This document shows positions 14,916 through 22,532 of a stretch of DNA of 64,000 nt, in pieces; the first letter of the stretch is position 1; every line of letters starts with the position of its first letter. The position numbers and the translations under genes were made by a program. Source of the DNA: CAVONV01 sp963697355 (GTDB lineage Bacteria > Acidobacteriota > Vicinamibacteria > Marinacidobacterales > DATDRI01); the NCBI GenBank assembly GCA_963697355.1, contig CAVONV010000002.1:62001-126000 (forward strand), written 5' to 3'. Under the pieces are notes generated by a model that had not been told where the DNA came from, ran no database searches, and was given only the letters and a program-made list of their open reading frames with translations.

Positions 14916-17741
14916 ATGGAGTTCCAACGTCCCGAAGTCGAACAACGAACCCTGGAGACCGTGCGTTTCCTCCTCGATGAGCTCGGTGGCGCGCGATTGT
15001 TTGGAGCCGTCCAGTTGCATGCTCTCATCGAGAGAGACCTGGGTCTCGGGAGCCTCGAGAGGGTGGAGCTGGTGTCTCGGTTGGAGTCGGAGTTCGGAAT
15101 CGAACTCTCGGAGAGTGTTATTTCCGAGTCTGAGACCCTCAACGATCTCGTGAAGGCCATCTTGAGCACAAAAGGATCAGCTTGGGTTGGGCCGCGTCAG
15201 CAACGAGAGGCGCCGTCGGCGTTCATGCCACCGCAGGACCATCTACAAACGCTGGTGGAAGCCCTGGAATGGAGAGCCCAGGTAAATCCTTACCGAGCCC
15301 ATATCTATTTTCAGGAGGAGAGAGGCGAAGAGCAGACCATCCATTATGGAGACCTTTATCGAGATGCTCTTGCCCTTGCCGGGGGATTGGCTGCAAGAGG
15401 TCTTAGGCCCCGAGACACAACCGCGATCATGCTTCCCAGCGGTCGAGATTTCTTTGTGGCCTTCGCAGGGGTGATTCTCGCCGGTGGTGTTCCGGTCCCC
15501 TTGTACCCTCCGTTCCGCTTGGACCGAATCGGAGAATACGCCAGCCGGCAGACGGCCATACTTGCCAACGCGAGAACGAAGCTCTTCATCACGCTGAGTC
15601 GTGGCCGATCGATCGGACAACTTCTACGCTCTCGTGTCCCCCAACTAGAGGGTGTGACGACGGTTGAGGATCTCGTTTCGCAATCTGCTCCTGCCCCTTC
15701 CGTAGAAGTGCGCCCTGACGATCCGGCTTTCATTCAGTACACCTCGGGGAGTACGGGTGCTCCCAAAGGAGTCCTTCTAACGCACCGCAATCTCGTTGCG
15801 AACATTCGGGGCATCGGCGAAACACTGGAGCTTGGTGCGACCGATGTCGGGGCAAGCTGGCTGCCTCTCTACCACGACATGGGGCTCATTGGGATGTGGT
15901 TGACGCCCCTTTACTTTGGTGTTCCCGTAGTGATTATGTCGCCCTTGACTTTCCTGGCGCGTCCCGAGCGTTGGTTATGGGCCATACACAGTCACCGCGC
16001 CACACTTTCCGCGTCTCCCAATTTTGGCTACGAGCTTTGTGTCCGAAGGATTCGCGACGAGGCTCTCGAGGGCTTGGACCTTTCGAGCTGGCGTGGAGCA
16101 ATGAACGGAGCTGAGCCGGTCTCCGTAGAGACGATGGATAGGTTCCGTCGACGTTTCACGCCGATGGGATTCAAGCCAGAAGCGATGATGCCGGTCTATG
16201 GAATGGCGGAATCCTCCGTGGCTCTCGCTCTGCCACCACTTCTTCGCGGTCCGAGAATCGAGGCTCTTTCTCGGGTACCGTTCGAGACAGAGGGTCGTGC
16301 GGTGACGGCGTCCGAAGGGGACGCTCGAGCTCTTCGATTCGTTTCTGTCGGACAACCGTTGAAGGGGCATGAGGTGCGGATTGTCGACGATGAAGGGGGA
16401 GTTCTTCCTGAGCGGCGGGAAGGGGTGCTCCAGTTTCGTGGTCCATCGACAATGCAGGGCTACTACCGAAATGCCGCTGCAACCGAAGCAGTCGCCAAGC
16501 CGGGGGGGTGGGTCGATTCAGGCGATCGCGCTTTCGTGGCGGATGGTGAAGTTTTCATCACCGGGCGGGTCAAGGACGTCGTCATCAGGGCCGGCCGGAA
16601 CATATACCCTCACGAGGCCGAGGAGATCGCCGCCGATGTCGAGGGAGTGCGTCGGGGGTGTGTTGCCGCCTTTGGGGTCCGTGACGAGCGACAGGGAACG
16701 GAAAAACTCGTGGTTGTGGTCGAGACTCGAGTCGATGGAGCCCTGCATCGCCAATCAATGACAGCCGCTATCCAAGAACGATTGGGAGAGCTGTTCGGTG
16801 CGCCTGCGGATGACGTTGTGTTAGTGCCGCCTGGCTCGGTGCCCAAGACATCGAGCGGGAAGCTGAGACGTTCGACTACGAAAGAGCGGTATCTGGAAGG
16901 AAAGCTCGTCGGCGGAACGGACAATCGAAGGTTCGTTCTGATCCAAGTGACGATTCTCGATGTATTCGACCGTCTGTGGCGAGCGGCTCGGGGCTTCGGC
17001 CGATGGGTCTATGGAATCTACGCCGTTCTTCTATCACTGGCCATCGTCGTTCCCGTTTGGTTCGCGGCACTTGCGTGTCCTTCCAGGAGGCTCGTGGGAC
17101 GCATCGTGCGGTTTGGGGCGCGGGCCTATCTTTTTTTGAGCGGGTGCCGGCTCGAGGTCGTGGGACTCGCACATCTGAAGGACCCAGCGGAGCCACCCGT
17201 CATTTTCGTCTCGAACCATGCCAGCTATCTGGATCCTCTTCCGATCATTGCGGGATTACGCCACGACTTCGCTTTCATCGTTAAGCGGGAGGCCGGTAGT
17301 TGGCCCGTTGTTGGGACTTTCATTCGTCGACTCGGTTACCTGCTCGTTGACCGTATCGATCCCAAGGAAAGCGTCGAGAGCGCGGAGGAAATCACGGCTG
17401 CATTTCATCAAGGCCGCTCTGTGTTCTTCTTTGCCGAAGGCACCTTCACTCGGGTCACTGGCCTCAGGCCGTTCAAGTTGGGTGCTTTCAAGTTGGCGGC
17501 CGAAACCGGGCGCCCCATCGTGCCACTCGCGCTGAAGGGGACCAGGAGGTGGCTGCGCGATGGAACGTGGCTTCCGCGGCGGAGCGATTTGCAGCTGGTC
17601 ATCGATGAGCCTCTCCATGCCACGTCATCGTCTTTGTCGGAGGTCGTGCGTCTAAGGGATGAGGTCGCCCAAGTGATTTCACGACAGGTTGGAGAGCCGC
17701 GCCTCGACCTCGTAGCGGCAGGCTTGCCGGTGGCGGAATGA
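14916..17741 (+). CDS. ACP - fatty acyl-AMP ligase - PlsC acyltransferase fusion
   Basis: A 941-residue three-part enzyme. Residues about 1-85 are an acyl-carrier-like domain with DLGLGSLERVEL; serine 46 would carry phosphopantetheine, although the usual Asp before it is Gly. Residues about 110-665 are an AMP-forming ligase of the fatty acyl-AMP ligase type, with YTSGSTGAPKG at 275-285, YGMAESSVALALP at 428-440 and the catalytic lysine in PKTSSGKLRR (649). A hydrophobic helix spans about 700-720. Residues about 745-930 are a PlsC/LPLAT acyltransferase with NHASYLD (H768, D773) and FAEGT. By inference it activates a free fatty acid, loads its own carrier and passes the acyl group to a lysolipid at the inner membrane. 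Confidence 0.88.
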   Translation: MEFQRPEVEQRTLETVRFLLDELGGARLFGAVQLHALIERDLGLGSLERVELVSRLESEFGIELSESVISESETLNDLVKAILSTKGSAWVGPRQQREAPSAFMPPQDHLQTLVEALEWRAQVNPYRAHIYFQEERGEEQTIHYGDLYRDALALAGGLAARGLRPRDTTAIMLPSGRDFFVAFAGVILAGGVPVPLYPPFRLDRIGEYASRQTAILANARTKLFITLSRGRSIGQLLRSRVPQLEGVTTVEDLVSQSAPAPSVEVRPDDPAFIQYTSGSTGAPKGVLLTHRNLVANIRGIGETLELGATDVGASWLPLYHDMGLIGMWLTPLYFGVPVVIMSPLTFLARPERWLWAIHSHRATLSASPNFGYELCVRRIRDEALEGLDLSSWRGAMNGAEPVSVETMDRFRRRFTPMGFKPEAMMPVYGMAESSVALALPPLLRGPRIEALSRVPFETEGRAVTASEGDARALRFVSVGQPLKGHEVRIVDDEGGVLPERREGVLQFRGPSTMQGYYRNAAATEAVAKPGGWVDSGDRAFVADGEVFITGRVKDVVIRAGRNIYPHEAEEIAADVEGVRRGCVAAFGVRDERQGTEKLVVVVETRVDGALHRQSMTAAIQERLGELFGAPADDVVLVPPGSVPKTSSGKLRRSTTKERYLEGKLVGGTDNRRFVLIQVTILDVFDRLWRAARGFGRWVYGIYAVLLSLAIVVPVWFAALACPSRRLVGRIVRFGARAYLFLSGCRLEVVGLAHLKDPAEPPVIFVSNHASYLDPLPIIAGLRHDFAFIVKREAGSWPVVGTFIRRLGYLLVDRIDPKESVESAEEITAAFHQGRSVFFFAEGTFTRVTGLRPFKLGAFKLAAETGRPIVPLALKGTRRWLRDGTWLPRRSDLQLVIDEPLHATSSSLSEVVRLRDEVAQVISRQVGEPRLDLVAAGLPVAE

Positions 17742-17765
17742 TGAAATCGGGCGCGTTCGCCCGAC

Positions 17766-18551
17766 ATGGGGGTTAGTATGATGTACTCGTTTTGGAGGCG
17801 ACGAATTGATGCGGGCCGGGCCCTCACGAGATATCGGGGCGCCCCTTGGCTAGAAGACAAACGAGTGTTCAGAAGAGCCGCAATATTGAGCGCAGTCCTT
17901 GCTTTGGGGCCCATGGGACATCAAGGGAGTCGAGCGATGGAAGAAGAACCGACGATCCGCACCATCGAGCTCCAAGGGTGCATGCTTCACACTCTCGTTG
18001 CCGGCCCGGCCGACGGCTTTCCTGTATTGCTGCTTCACGGTCGACGGTTTCATTCCGGAACCTGGCTCGAGATAGCGACTTATGGAACACTGGCCAGTCA
18101 GGGATACCGCGTCGTGGGCGTCGACCTTCCAGGCTACGGCCGCTCAGAGAAGAGCGAGGTTCCGTGGGACCGATTCCTCGCGGAGCTCATTCCCGAGCTC
18201 GGCATGGGCAAACCGGTCATCGTCGCACCTTCGATGAGCGGTGGTTATGCGTTTGCGCTCTTGATGGAACACCCCGAATTTGCTTCGGGCTTTGTTGGCG
18301 TGGCGCCCGCCTGGGCCAAAGATCACGAAAGCGGGATTCAGAACATCAAAGTACCGACGCTCCTCCTCTGGGGTGAGAACGACACCATTTCGCCAGTGTC
18401 CTTGGGCGAGAAATTGATGGGCTTGATCGAGGGCAGCCGGTTGGTGGTCCTAGACGGTGCAAGTCATCCTTGCTATCTCGATCGTCCGGACGAGTTTCAC
18501 CAAACCCTGCTCGAGTTTTTGGAAACCATTCGCTCCGCGAACAAGCGATAG
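17766..18551 (+). CDS. Alpha/beta hydrolase (ABHD14-like)
   Basis: A 261-residue alpha/beta hydrolase. The nucleophile serine lies in APSMSGGYA, the acid in LLWGENDTISP and the histidine in LDGASHPCYLD. The segment VLLLHGRRFHSGTW and the elbow variant SMSG rather than GxSxG resemble the ABHD14/CIB branch of small esterases. A stretch RRAAILSAVLALGPMGHQGSRA (quoted in two parts: RRAAILSAVLALG and PMGHQGSRA) could be a signal sequence preceded by a positively charged leader. ATG codons at 17766, 17778 and 17781 are all possible starts; the first is given. Its substrate is unknown. It follows the lipid fusion gene after 24 bases, so a role in the same lipid pathway is possible. Confidence 0.8.
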   Translation: MGVSMMYSFWRRRIDAGRALTRYRGAPWLEDKRVFRRAAILSAVLALGPMGHQGSRAMEEEPTIRTIELQGCMLHTLVAGPADGFPVLLLHGRRFHSGTWLEIATYGTLASQGYRVVGVDLPGYGRSEKSEVPWDRFLAELIPELGMGKPVIVAPSMSGGYAFALLMEHPEFASGFVGVAPAWAKDHESGIQNIKVPTLLLWGENDTISPVSLGEKLMGLIEGSRLVVLDGASHPCYLDRPDEFHQTLLEFLETIRSANKR

Positions 18552-18581
18552 AAGACTAGAGGGCTGTCCCCTTAGTCTTTT
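18552..18581 (+). terminator. Intrinsic terminator between converging genes
   Basis: The arms AAGACTAGAGGG (18552-18563) and CCCCTTAGTCTT (18568-18579) pair with two mismatches around the tetraloop CTGT and end in a short T-run. It follows the hydrolase stop immediately and overlaps the last codons of the converging prenyltransferase gene. It contains the CTGTCCCC core shared with the palindrome at 7236-7297. Confidence 0.55.
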
Positions 18582-19471
18582 GTTAGTAGGGCGGCTAGGA
18601 GGGTAAGCGCGAGTGCCGTGTTGGTGGCCAGGATCCAAACGACGTTCGACGCGAGCGCCGGTATCGGGATGGGCTCATCGGGTTTGGAAAAAGCCCAGCG
18701 AAGAGGCTGAGCGAGTAACAAAGAGGGAATCACGGCGACGAGGCAGGACCAAGGCAACCAATCGAAAACGATCGCTGTGACGATGGCTCCCGGAACCGAG
18801 ACTGCGGCCAAGGCGTAGATGAGAGCTGCCGCTTTCCGGCCCAGCAAGATAACGAGATTCCGTCTTCCTCCTTTGCGATCGGCTTCCTCGTCGGGGAACT
18901 CGTTCAAGAGAAGCAAATTGAAGGTCATGAAGAATGCGGGAACCGATGCGGCGATGGCGACCTGGCCGAGCGTCCCACCTTGAATCATTGCCGTCCCCAC
19001 GACGGGTAGGGCGCCGAGTCCAAGGCCGGCGGCCATCTCACCAATACCTATGCGGGCGAAAAGGTCGGTGTAGGCCAGAACACAAACGGCCCCGGTAAGG
19101 AAAAGGGGCAGAAGGAACCATCCCACGTCAATGAGGAACCAGACGCCGCAAGCTGCGCCGACGGCAGCCGCAACGTAGCCGACGGTCCAGGCCGTGCGCT
19201 GGCTCAAGTGGCCGGCTGGAAGCGTTCCACTCCCACCGGAGAACGGTGTCCGTTCCGTGTGAAGATCAATCCCCGTTCTCATGTCACTTGCTTCGTTGAG
19301 GGCGTTGACGGCGATGTGCAGAGCGACCAAACCCACGAGCGCTATGATCGTGGCCGACCACCGGAAACTTCCTTCATAGGCCGACGCGGCTGCCCCTGCC
19401 GCGACGAGGGTCACGGATAGCGCTAGAAAAGGTGCACGGGTCACACTGAGAAGATGTTGAATGGCTGCCAT
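18572..19471 (-). CDS. UbiA family prenyltransferase (MenA-like)
   Basis: A 299-residue membrane protein with about eight hydrophobic helices. The first aspartate-rich motif, NALNEASDMRTGIDLHTERT (near residues 57-76), binds the Mg-prenyl diphosphate, and the second is NEFPDEEADRKGGRRN. Such enzymes attach a polyprenyl chain to an aromatic acceptor in menaquinone, ubiquinone or haem pathways. The GGSGTLPAGHLS segment after motif one is common in MenA-like members, so 1,4-dihydroxy-2-naphthoate is a plausible acceptor. No other quinone genes are nearby, so the assignment stays at family level. ATG 19471 starts the protein. Confidence 0.85.
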   Translation of the reverse strand: MAAIQHLLSVTRAPFLALSVTLVAAGAAASAYEGSFRWSATIIALVGLVALHIAVNALNEASDMRTGIDLHTERTPFSGGSGTLPAGHLSQRTAWTVGYVAAAVGAACGVWFLIDVGWFLLPLFLTGAVCVLAYTDLFARIGIGEMAAGLGLGALPVVGTAMIQGGTLGQVAIAASVPAFFMTFNLLLLNEFPDEEADRKGGRRNLVILLGRKAAALIYALAAVSVPGAIVTAIVFDWLPWSCLVAVIPSLLLAQPLRWAFSKPDEPIPIPALASNVVWILATNTALALTLLAALLTKD

Positions 19472-19480
19472 AACTGCCTC

Positions 19481-19645
19481 TTATCAAGAACTCAAGCCCG
19501 CCTCCGTCGGTGATGCCGATTCGTCGCCACCGACTTCGGCGAGGCCTCGCCGAAGCCGTTGGTTCGCAATCTCGAGCACCAACGGCGGAGGCGGGAATTC
19601 AAGAACTCAAGAACTCAAGAATTCAAGAACTCGAGAGTCGAGAGA
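19481..19645. repeat. Intergenic repeat mosaic with long perfect palindrome
   Basis: A 22-bp perfect palindrome (19534-19555, centre GAGGCCTC) is flanked by imperfect inverted arms CCCGCCTCCGTCGG and CCAACGGCGGAGGCGGG. Outside these lie tandem copies of CAAGAACT and AATTCAAGAACTC (19481-19492 and 19597-19640). The same parts recur at 44.9-45.1 kb and 50.2-50.6 kb. No coding potential. Confidence 0.7.
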
Positions 19646-19719
19646 TTGTAGCGATCTTGCGCGACAATAAAGAATGATAACATTTGCGGTTCCGTGGAAG
19701 TCTGAAACCTGCAAAGAAG

Positions 19720-20961
19720 ATGTCTTCGATACCCGATAGCCGTCGTCTTCGAGCTTTGGAGAGGACGTTCAAGGTGTCCTTTGGGTCTGCCAGAGGAGAG
19801 CGCGTGGCTAGGGCCCCCGGCCGAGTCAATTTGATCGGGGATCATACCGACTATAACGGCCTTCCGGTCTTTCCCATGGCTCTCCAACGAGACATCACGA
19901 TCCTTTTTCGTCCACGAGAAGATGCTACGGTTCGTATCGCCAACGTGGATTCGCGCTTCCCTTCTTTTTCCGTCGTGCTCGACCAGCAGATCGAACCCAG
20001 CACCCGGGGTGATTGGTCGAACTACGCTCGGGCCGCGGGGCAAGCGCTCAGCCGATCTCATGGACTGCTGAAGGGCTTCGATGGCGTTGTCTCGGGAAAC
20101 ATACCCGTCGCAGCGGGACTTTCCTCCTCCTCTGCCATGGTCGTGGCAGTAGCCATGGCGCTCATTGATGTCAACTCCATCTCCATCAAACCGCTTCAGC
20201 TCATGAGTCTAATGGCTCGTGCCGAACATTACACAGGGGCCGAAGGAGGCGGGATGGATCAAGCCATCTGTTTGGGCGGGGTCTCGAACGCGGCTATCAA
20301 GATCGAATTCGACCCCTTGAGACTGACGCCGGTACCTGTGCCGAAGAAGTGGTGTTTCATCGTTGCCTTTAGCGGGCTCCGGGCCGAGAAGTCGGGCGAT
20401 GCCCGTGAGGCCTATAACAGCCGGGCCCGCCAATCGAGGGCAGCCATAGAGACGCTTTCTCAGCGCTTTCCCATAGCCCGCAGCTATCGAGAGCTCATTG
20501 CCGACACCCGTACCGACGAGTTGCTTGCGACCGCGCAGGACCACCTCGACGATCTCCTGTTCCGCCGGTTTCGCCACGTCGTCACGGAAGCGGCTCGTGT
20601 TGATGAAGCCGGCCGAGCCATGGAGGATGGCGATATTCGGGAGTTCGGCCGCTTGATGAGCGCCTCGCACAGAAGTCTGAGGGATGACTTCGAGGTGAGT
20701 TGCTCGCAGCTGGATGAGCTCGTCGAAGCCGCCATGGATGCCGGCGCGGAAGGTGCTCGGTTGACCGGGGCTGGGTTTGGTGGTTGCATCGTTGCTTTGT
20801 GCTCTTCGGACCAGGTGCCCGCTTTCATGTCGTTCATTGCGGAAAACTACTACCAGCAACGAGGTCGAACGGAGTCGCTCGCGGACGACGTTCTTGTGGC
20901 CGAGCCCTCGCCTGGCGCCTCCGTAACCCCGTTTCGATTGACGCCGTACATGGCTCAATGA
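19720..20961 (+). CDS. galK: Galactokinase (GHMP kinase)
   Basis: A 413-residue GHMP kinase. The galactokinase signature APGRVNLIGDHTDYN lies near residue 28, with Asp in place of the usual Glu of GEHTDYN. The phosphate loop GNIPVAAGLSSSSA lies near residue 130, and the late LTGAGFGGC motif is also present. It phosphorylates galactose at C1 with ATP, the first Leloir step. The frame opens at TTG 19684, but ATG 19720 fits the family length. Its stop overlaps the start of a sodium:solute symporter gene (ATGA), so uptake and phosphorylation of the sugar are probably co-expressed. A close relative acting on N-acetylgalactosamine cannot be excluded. Confidence 0.9.
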   Translation: MSSIPDSRRLRALERTFKVSFGSARGERVARAPGRVNLIGDHTDYNGLPVFPMALQRDITILFRPREDATVRIANVDSRFPSFSVVLDQQIEPSTRGDWSNYARAAGQALSRSHGLLKGFDGVVSGNIPVAAGLSSSSAMVVAVAMALIDVNSISIKPLQLMSLMARAEHYTGAEGGGMDQAICLGGVSNAAIKIEFDPLRLTPVPVPKKWCFIVAFSGLRAEKSGDAREAYNSRARQSRAAIETLSQRFPIARSYRELIADTRTDELLATAQDHLDDLLFRRFRHVVTEAARVDEAGRAMEDGDIREFGRLMSASHRSLRDDFEVSCSQLDELVEAAMDAGAEGARLTGAGFGGCIVALCSSDQVPAFMSFIAENYYQQRGRTESLADDVLVAEPSPGASVTPFRLTPYMAQ

Positions 20962-22481
20962 CTTTTCTGCCATCCGTCGACATCGCGATACTCGTCCTCT
21001 ATGTCCTTGCCGTCGTGGCCTACGGCGCGGGCTTCTTTCGAAGGAGTAGGACGCCTCGAGGCTTCACGGCTGCGGGTGGGGCCATCCCCGGTTGGGCCGT
21101 GGGTCTTTCTCTGTTTGGGACATACTTGAGCAGCAACACGTTCTTGGGTGTTCCCGGCAAAGCCTACGGAACAAATTGGAACTCTTTCGTCTTCAGTTTG
21201 TCGTTACCGTTCGCGGCTTGGATTGCGGCGAAGTACTTCGTGCCTTTTTATCGGGAGCATGGAGAGATCTCGGCCTACACTCATCTGGAACGCCGATTCG
21301 GACGGTGGGCACGCACTTACGCCATGGTGTGCTACTTGTTGACGCAACTTGCCCGCATCGGTTCCATTCTCTTTGGAGTCGCTTTGGCCCTTGGTGCGAT
21401 GACGGGCTGGTCGCCGGCCGTCATCATCATGGCGACCGGATTACTCGTCACGCTATATACACTTCTCGGTGGAATCGAGGCTGTCATTTGGACCGACGTC
21501 GTCCAAAGTGTCATCCTCTCCGTTGGCGCGTTGGTTGTCGTTGTCCTTCTCGTCGTCGGTATGCCGGAAGGACCGGGTCAACTCTTGGAGATCGCCTCGG
21601 CCTCGGGGAAATTCAGCTTGGGTAGTGCCGCCTTGGACTTCACAACGTCGACGGTATGGGTGGTCTTTCTTTACGGCCTATTCACGAATCTCAACAATTT
21701 CGGTATAGATCAGAGCTTCGTTCAACGCTACCACACGGCACGAAGCGACAGCGAGGCTCGTCGCTCCGTTTGGTTTGCCGCCGTCTTGTACATCCCCATC
21801 TCGCTTCTGTTCTTCTTCATCGGGTCGGGACTCTTTTCCTATTACGAGGCGCGACCGGATCAGAAGTTGGACTTGGAGCAGGCGGTGGTTGTGCCCGCGG
21901 AGCAGGGCCATGCCCAACCGACGCCCGAGGAGCTTGGAGATCGTGTCTTTCCTCATTTCATCGCGAACCAGCTTCCACCTGGTGCGGCAGGTCTTCTAAT
22001 GGCGGCCCTTTTCGCGGCGGCCATGAGCAGCATCGATACCAGTCTCAACAGCTCGGCGACCGTTATCTTGTCCGACCTCTACCCGAGTCGTGGGCGATCG
22101 GTGAGTGATCGTGAGGCGATGCGGGTTCTCTATATTGGTACAGTTGTCGTGGGATTTCTCGGTACGGGTACGGCTCTGGCTATGATGGGGGTGACGAGCG
22201 TTCTTGATGCATGGTGGACCCTTTCCGGCATCTTCGCCGGCGGCATGCTCGGACTCTTCCTTCTTGGAATGATATCGAAGTGGGCAAAGACACCCGCGGC
22301 CGTCACGGGTGTTGTGGCCGGTCTTGCCGTCATCATTTGGATGACGCTATCGCCTCGTCTCCCCGAGGCCTCAGTTCTTCGAAGCCCCTTTCACGCCAAT
22401 ATGATCATCGTCGTAGGCACCCTCACCATATTCCTCATCGGAATGCTGGTTTCTCCAAAGAGGTCGCGGACCGAGACCTGA
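20958..22481 (+). CDS. Sodium:solute symporter (SGLT/SSS family), probable sugar uptake
   Basis: A 507-residue inner-membrane protein with about 13-14 helices and family hallmarks GAIPGWAVGLSLFGTYLSSNTFLGVPGKAYG, quoted here only to its first parts GWAVGLSLFGTYLSSNTFLG, and GLLMAALFAAAMSSIDTSLNS. These fit the SSS family, where the SSIDTSLNS region helps form the sodium site. ATG 20958 overlaps the galK stop by four bases, so translation is coupled. That context points to a galactose-type sugar as substrate. It converges with the DUF5107 gene, whose stop is 51 bases away. Confidence 0.9.
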   Translation: MTFLPSVDIAILVLYVLAVVAYGAGFFRRSRTPRGFTAAGGAIPGWAVGLSLFGTYLSSNTFLGVPGKAYGTNWNSFVFSLSLPFAAWIAAKYFVPFYREHGEISAYTHLERRFGRWARTYAMVCYLLTQLARIGSILFGVALALGAMTGWSPAVIIMATGLLVTLYTLLGGIEAVIWTDVVQSVILSVGALVVVVLLVVGMPEGPGQLLEIASASGKFSLGSAALDFTTSTVWVVFLYGLFTNLNNFGIDQSFVQRYHTARSDSEARRSVWFAAVLYIPISLLFFFIGSGLFSYYEARPDQKLDLEQAVVVPAEQGHAQPTPEELGDRVFPHFIANQLPPGAAGLLMAALFAAAMSSIDTSLNSSATVILSDLYPSRGRSVSDREAMRVLYIGTVVVGFLGTGTALAMMGVTSVLDAWWTLSGIFAGGMLGLFLLGMISKWAKTPAAVTGVVAGLAVIIWMTLSPRLPEASVLRSPFHANMIIVVGTLTIFLIGMLVSPKRSRTET

Positions 22482-22532
22482 GTGTGGAGGTTCCCCTCGG
22501 CCTTCTCCTCACCCGGAAAGGACGAAGAGCCT

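Noticed and set aside
19597..19645. Tandem CAAGAACT copies considered as CRISPR
   Set aside because: The units are 8-12 bases with no constant-length spacers and no cas genes.
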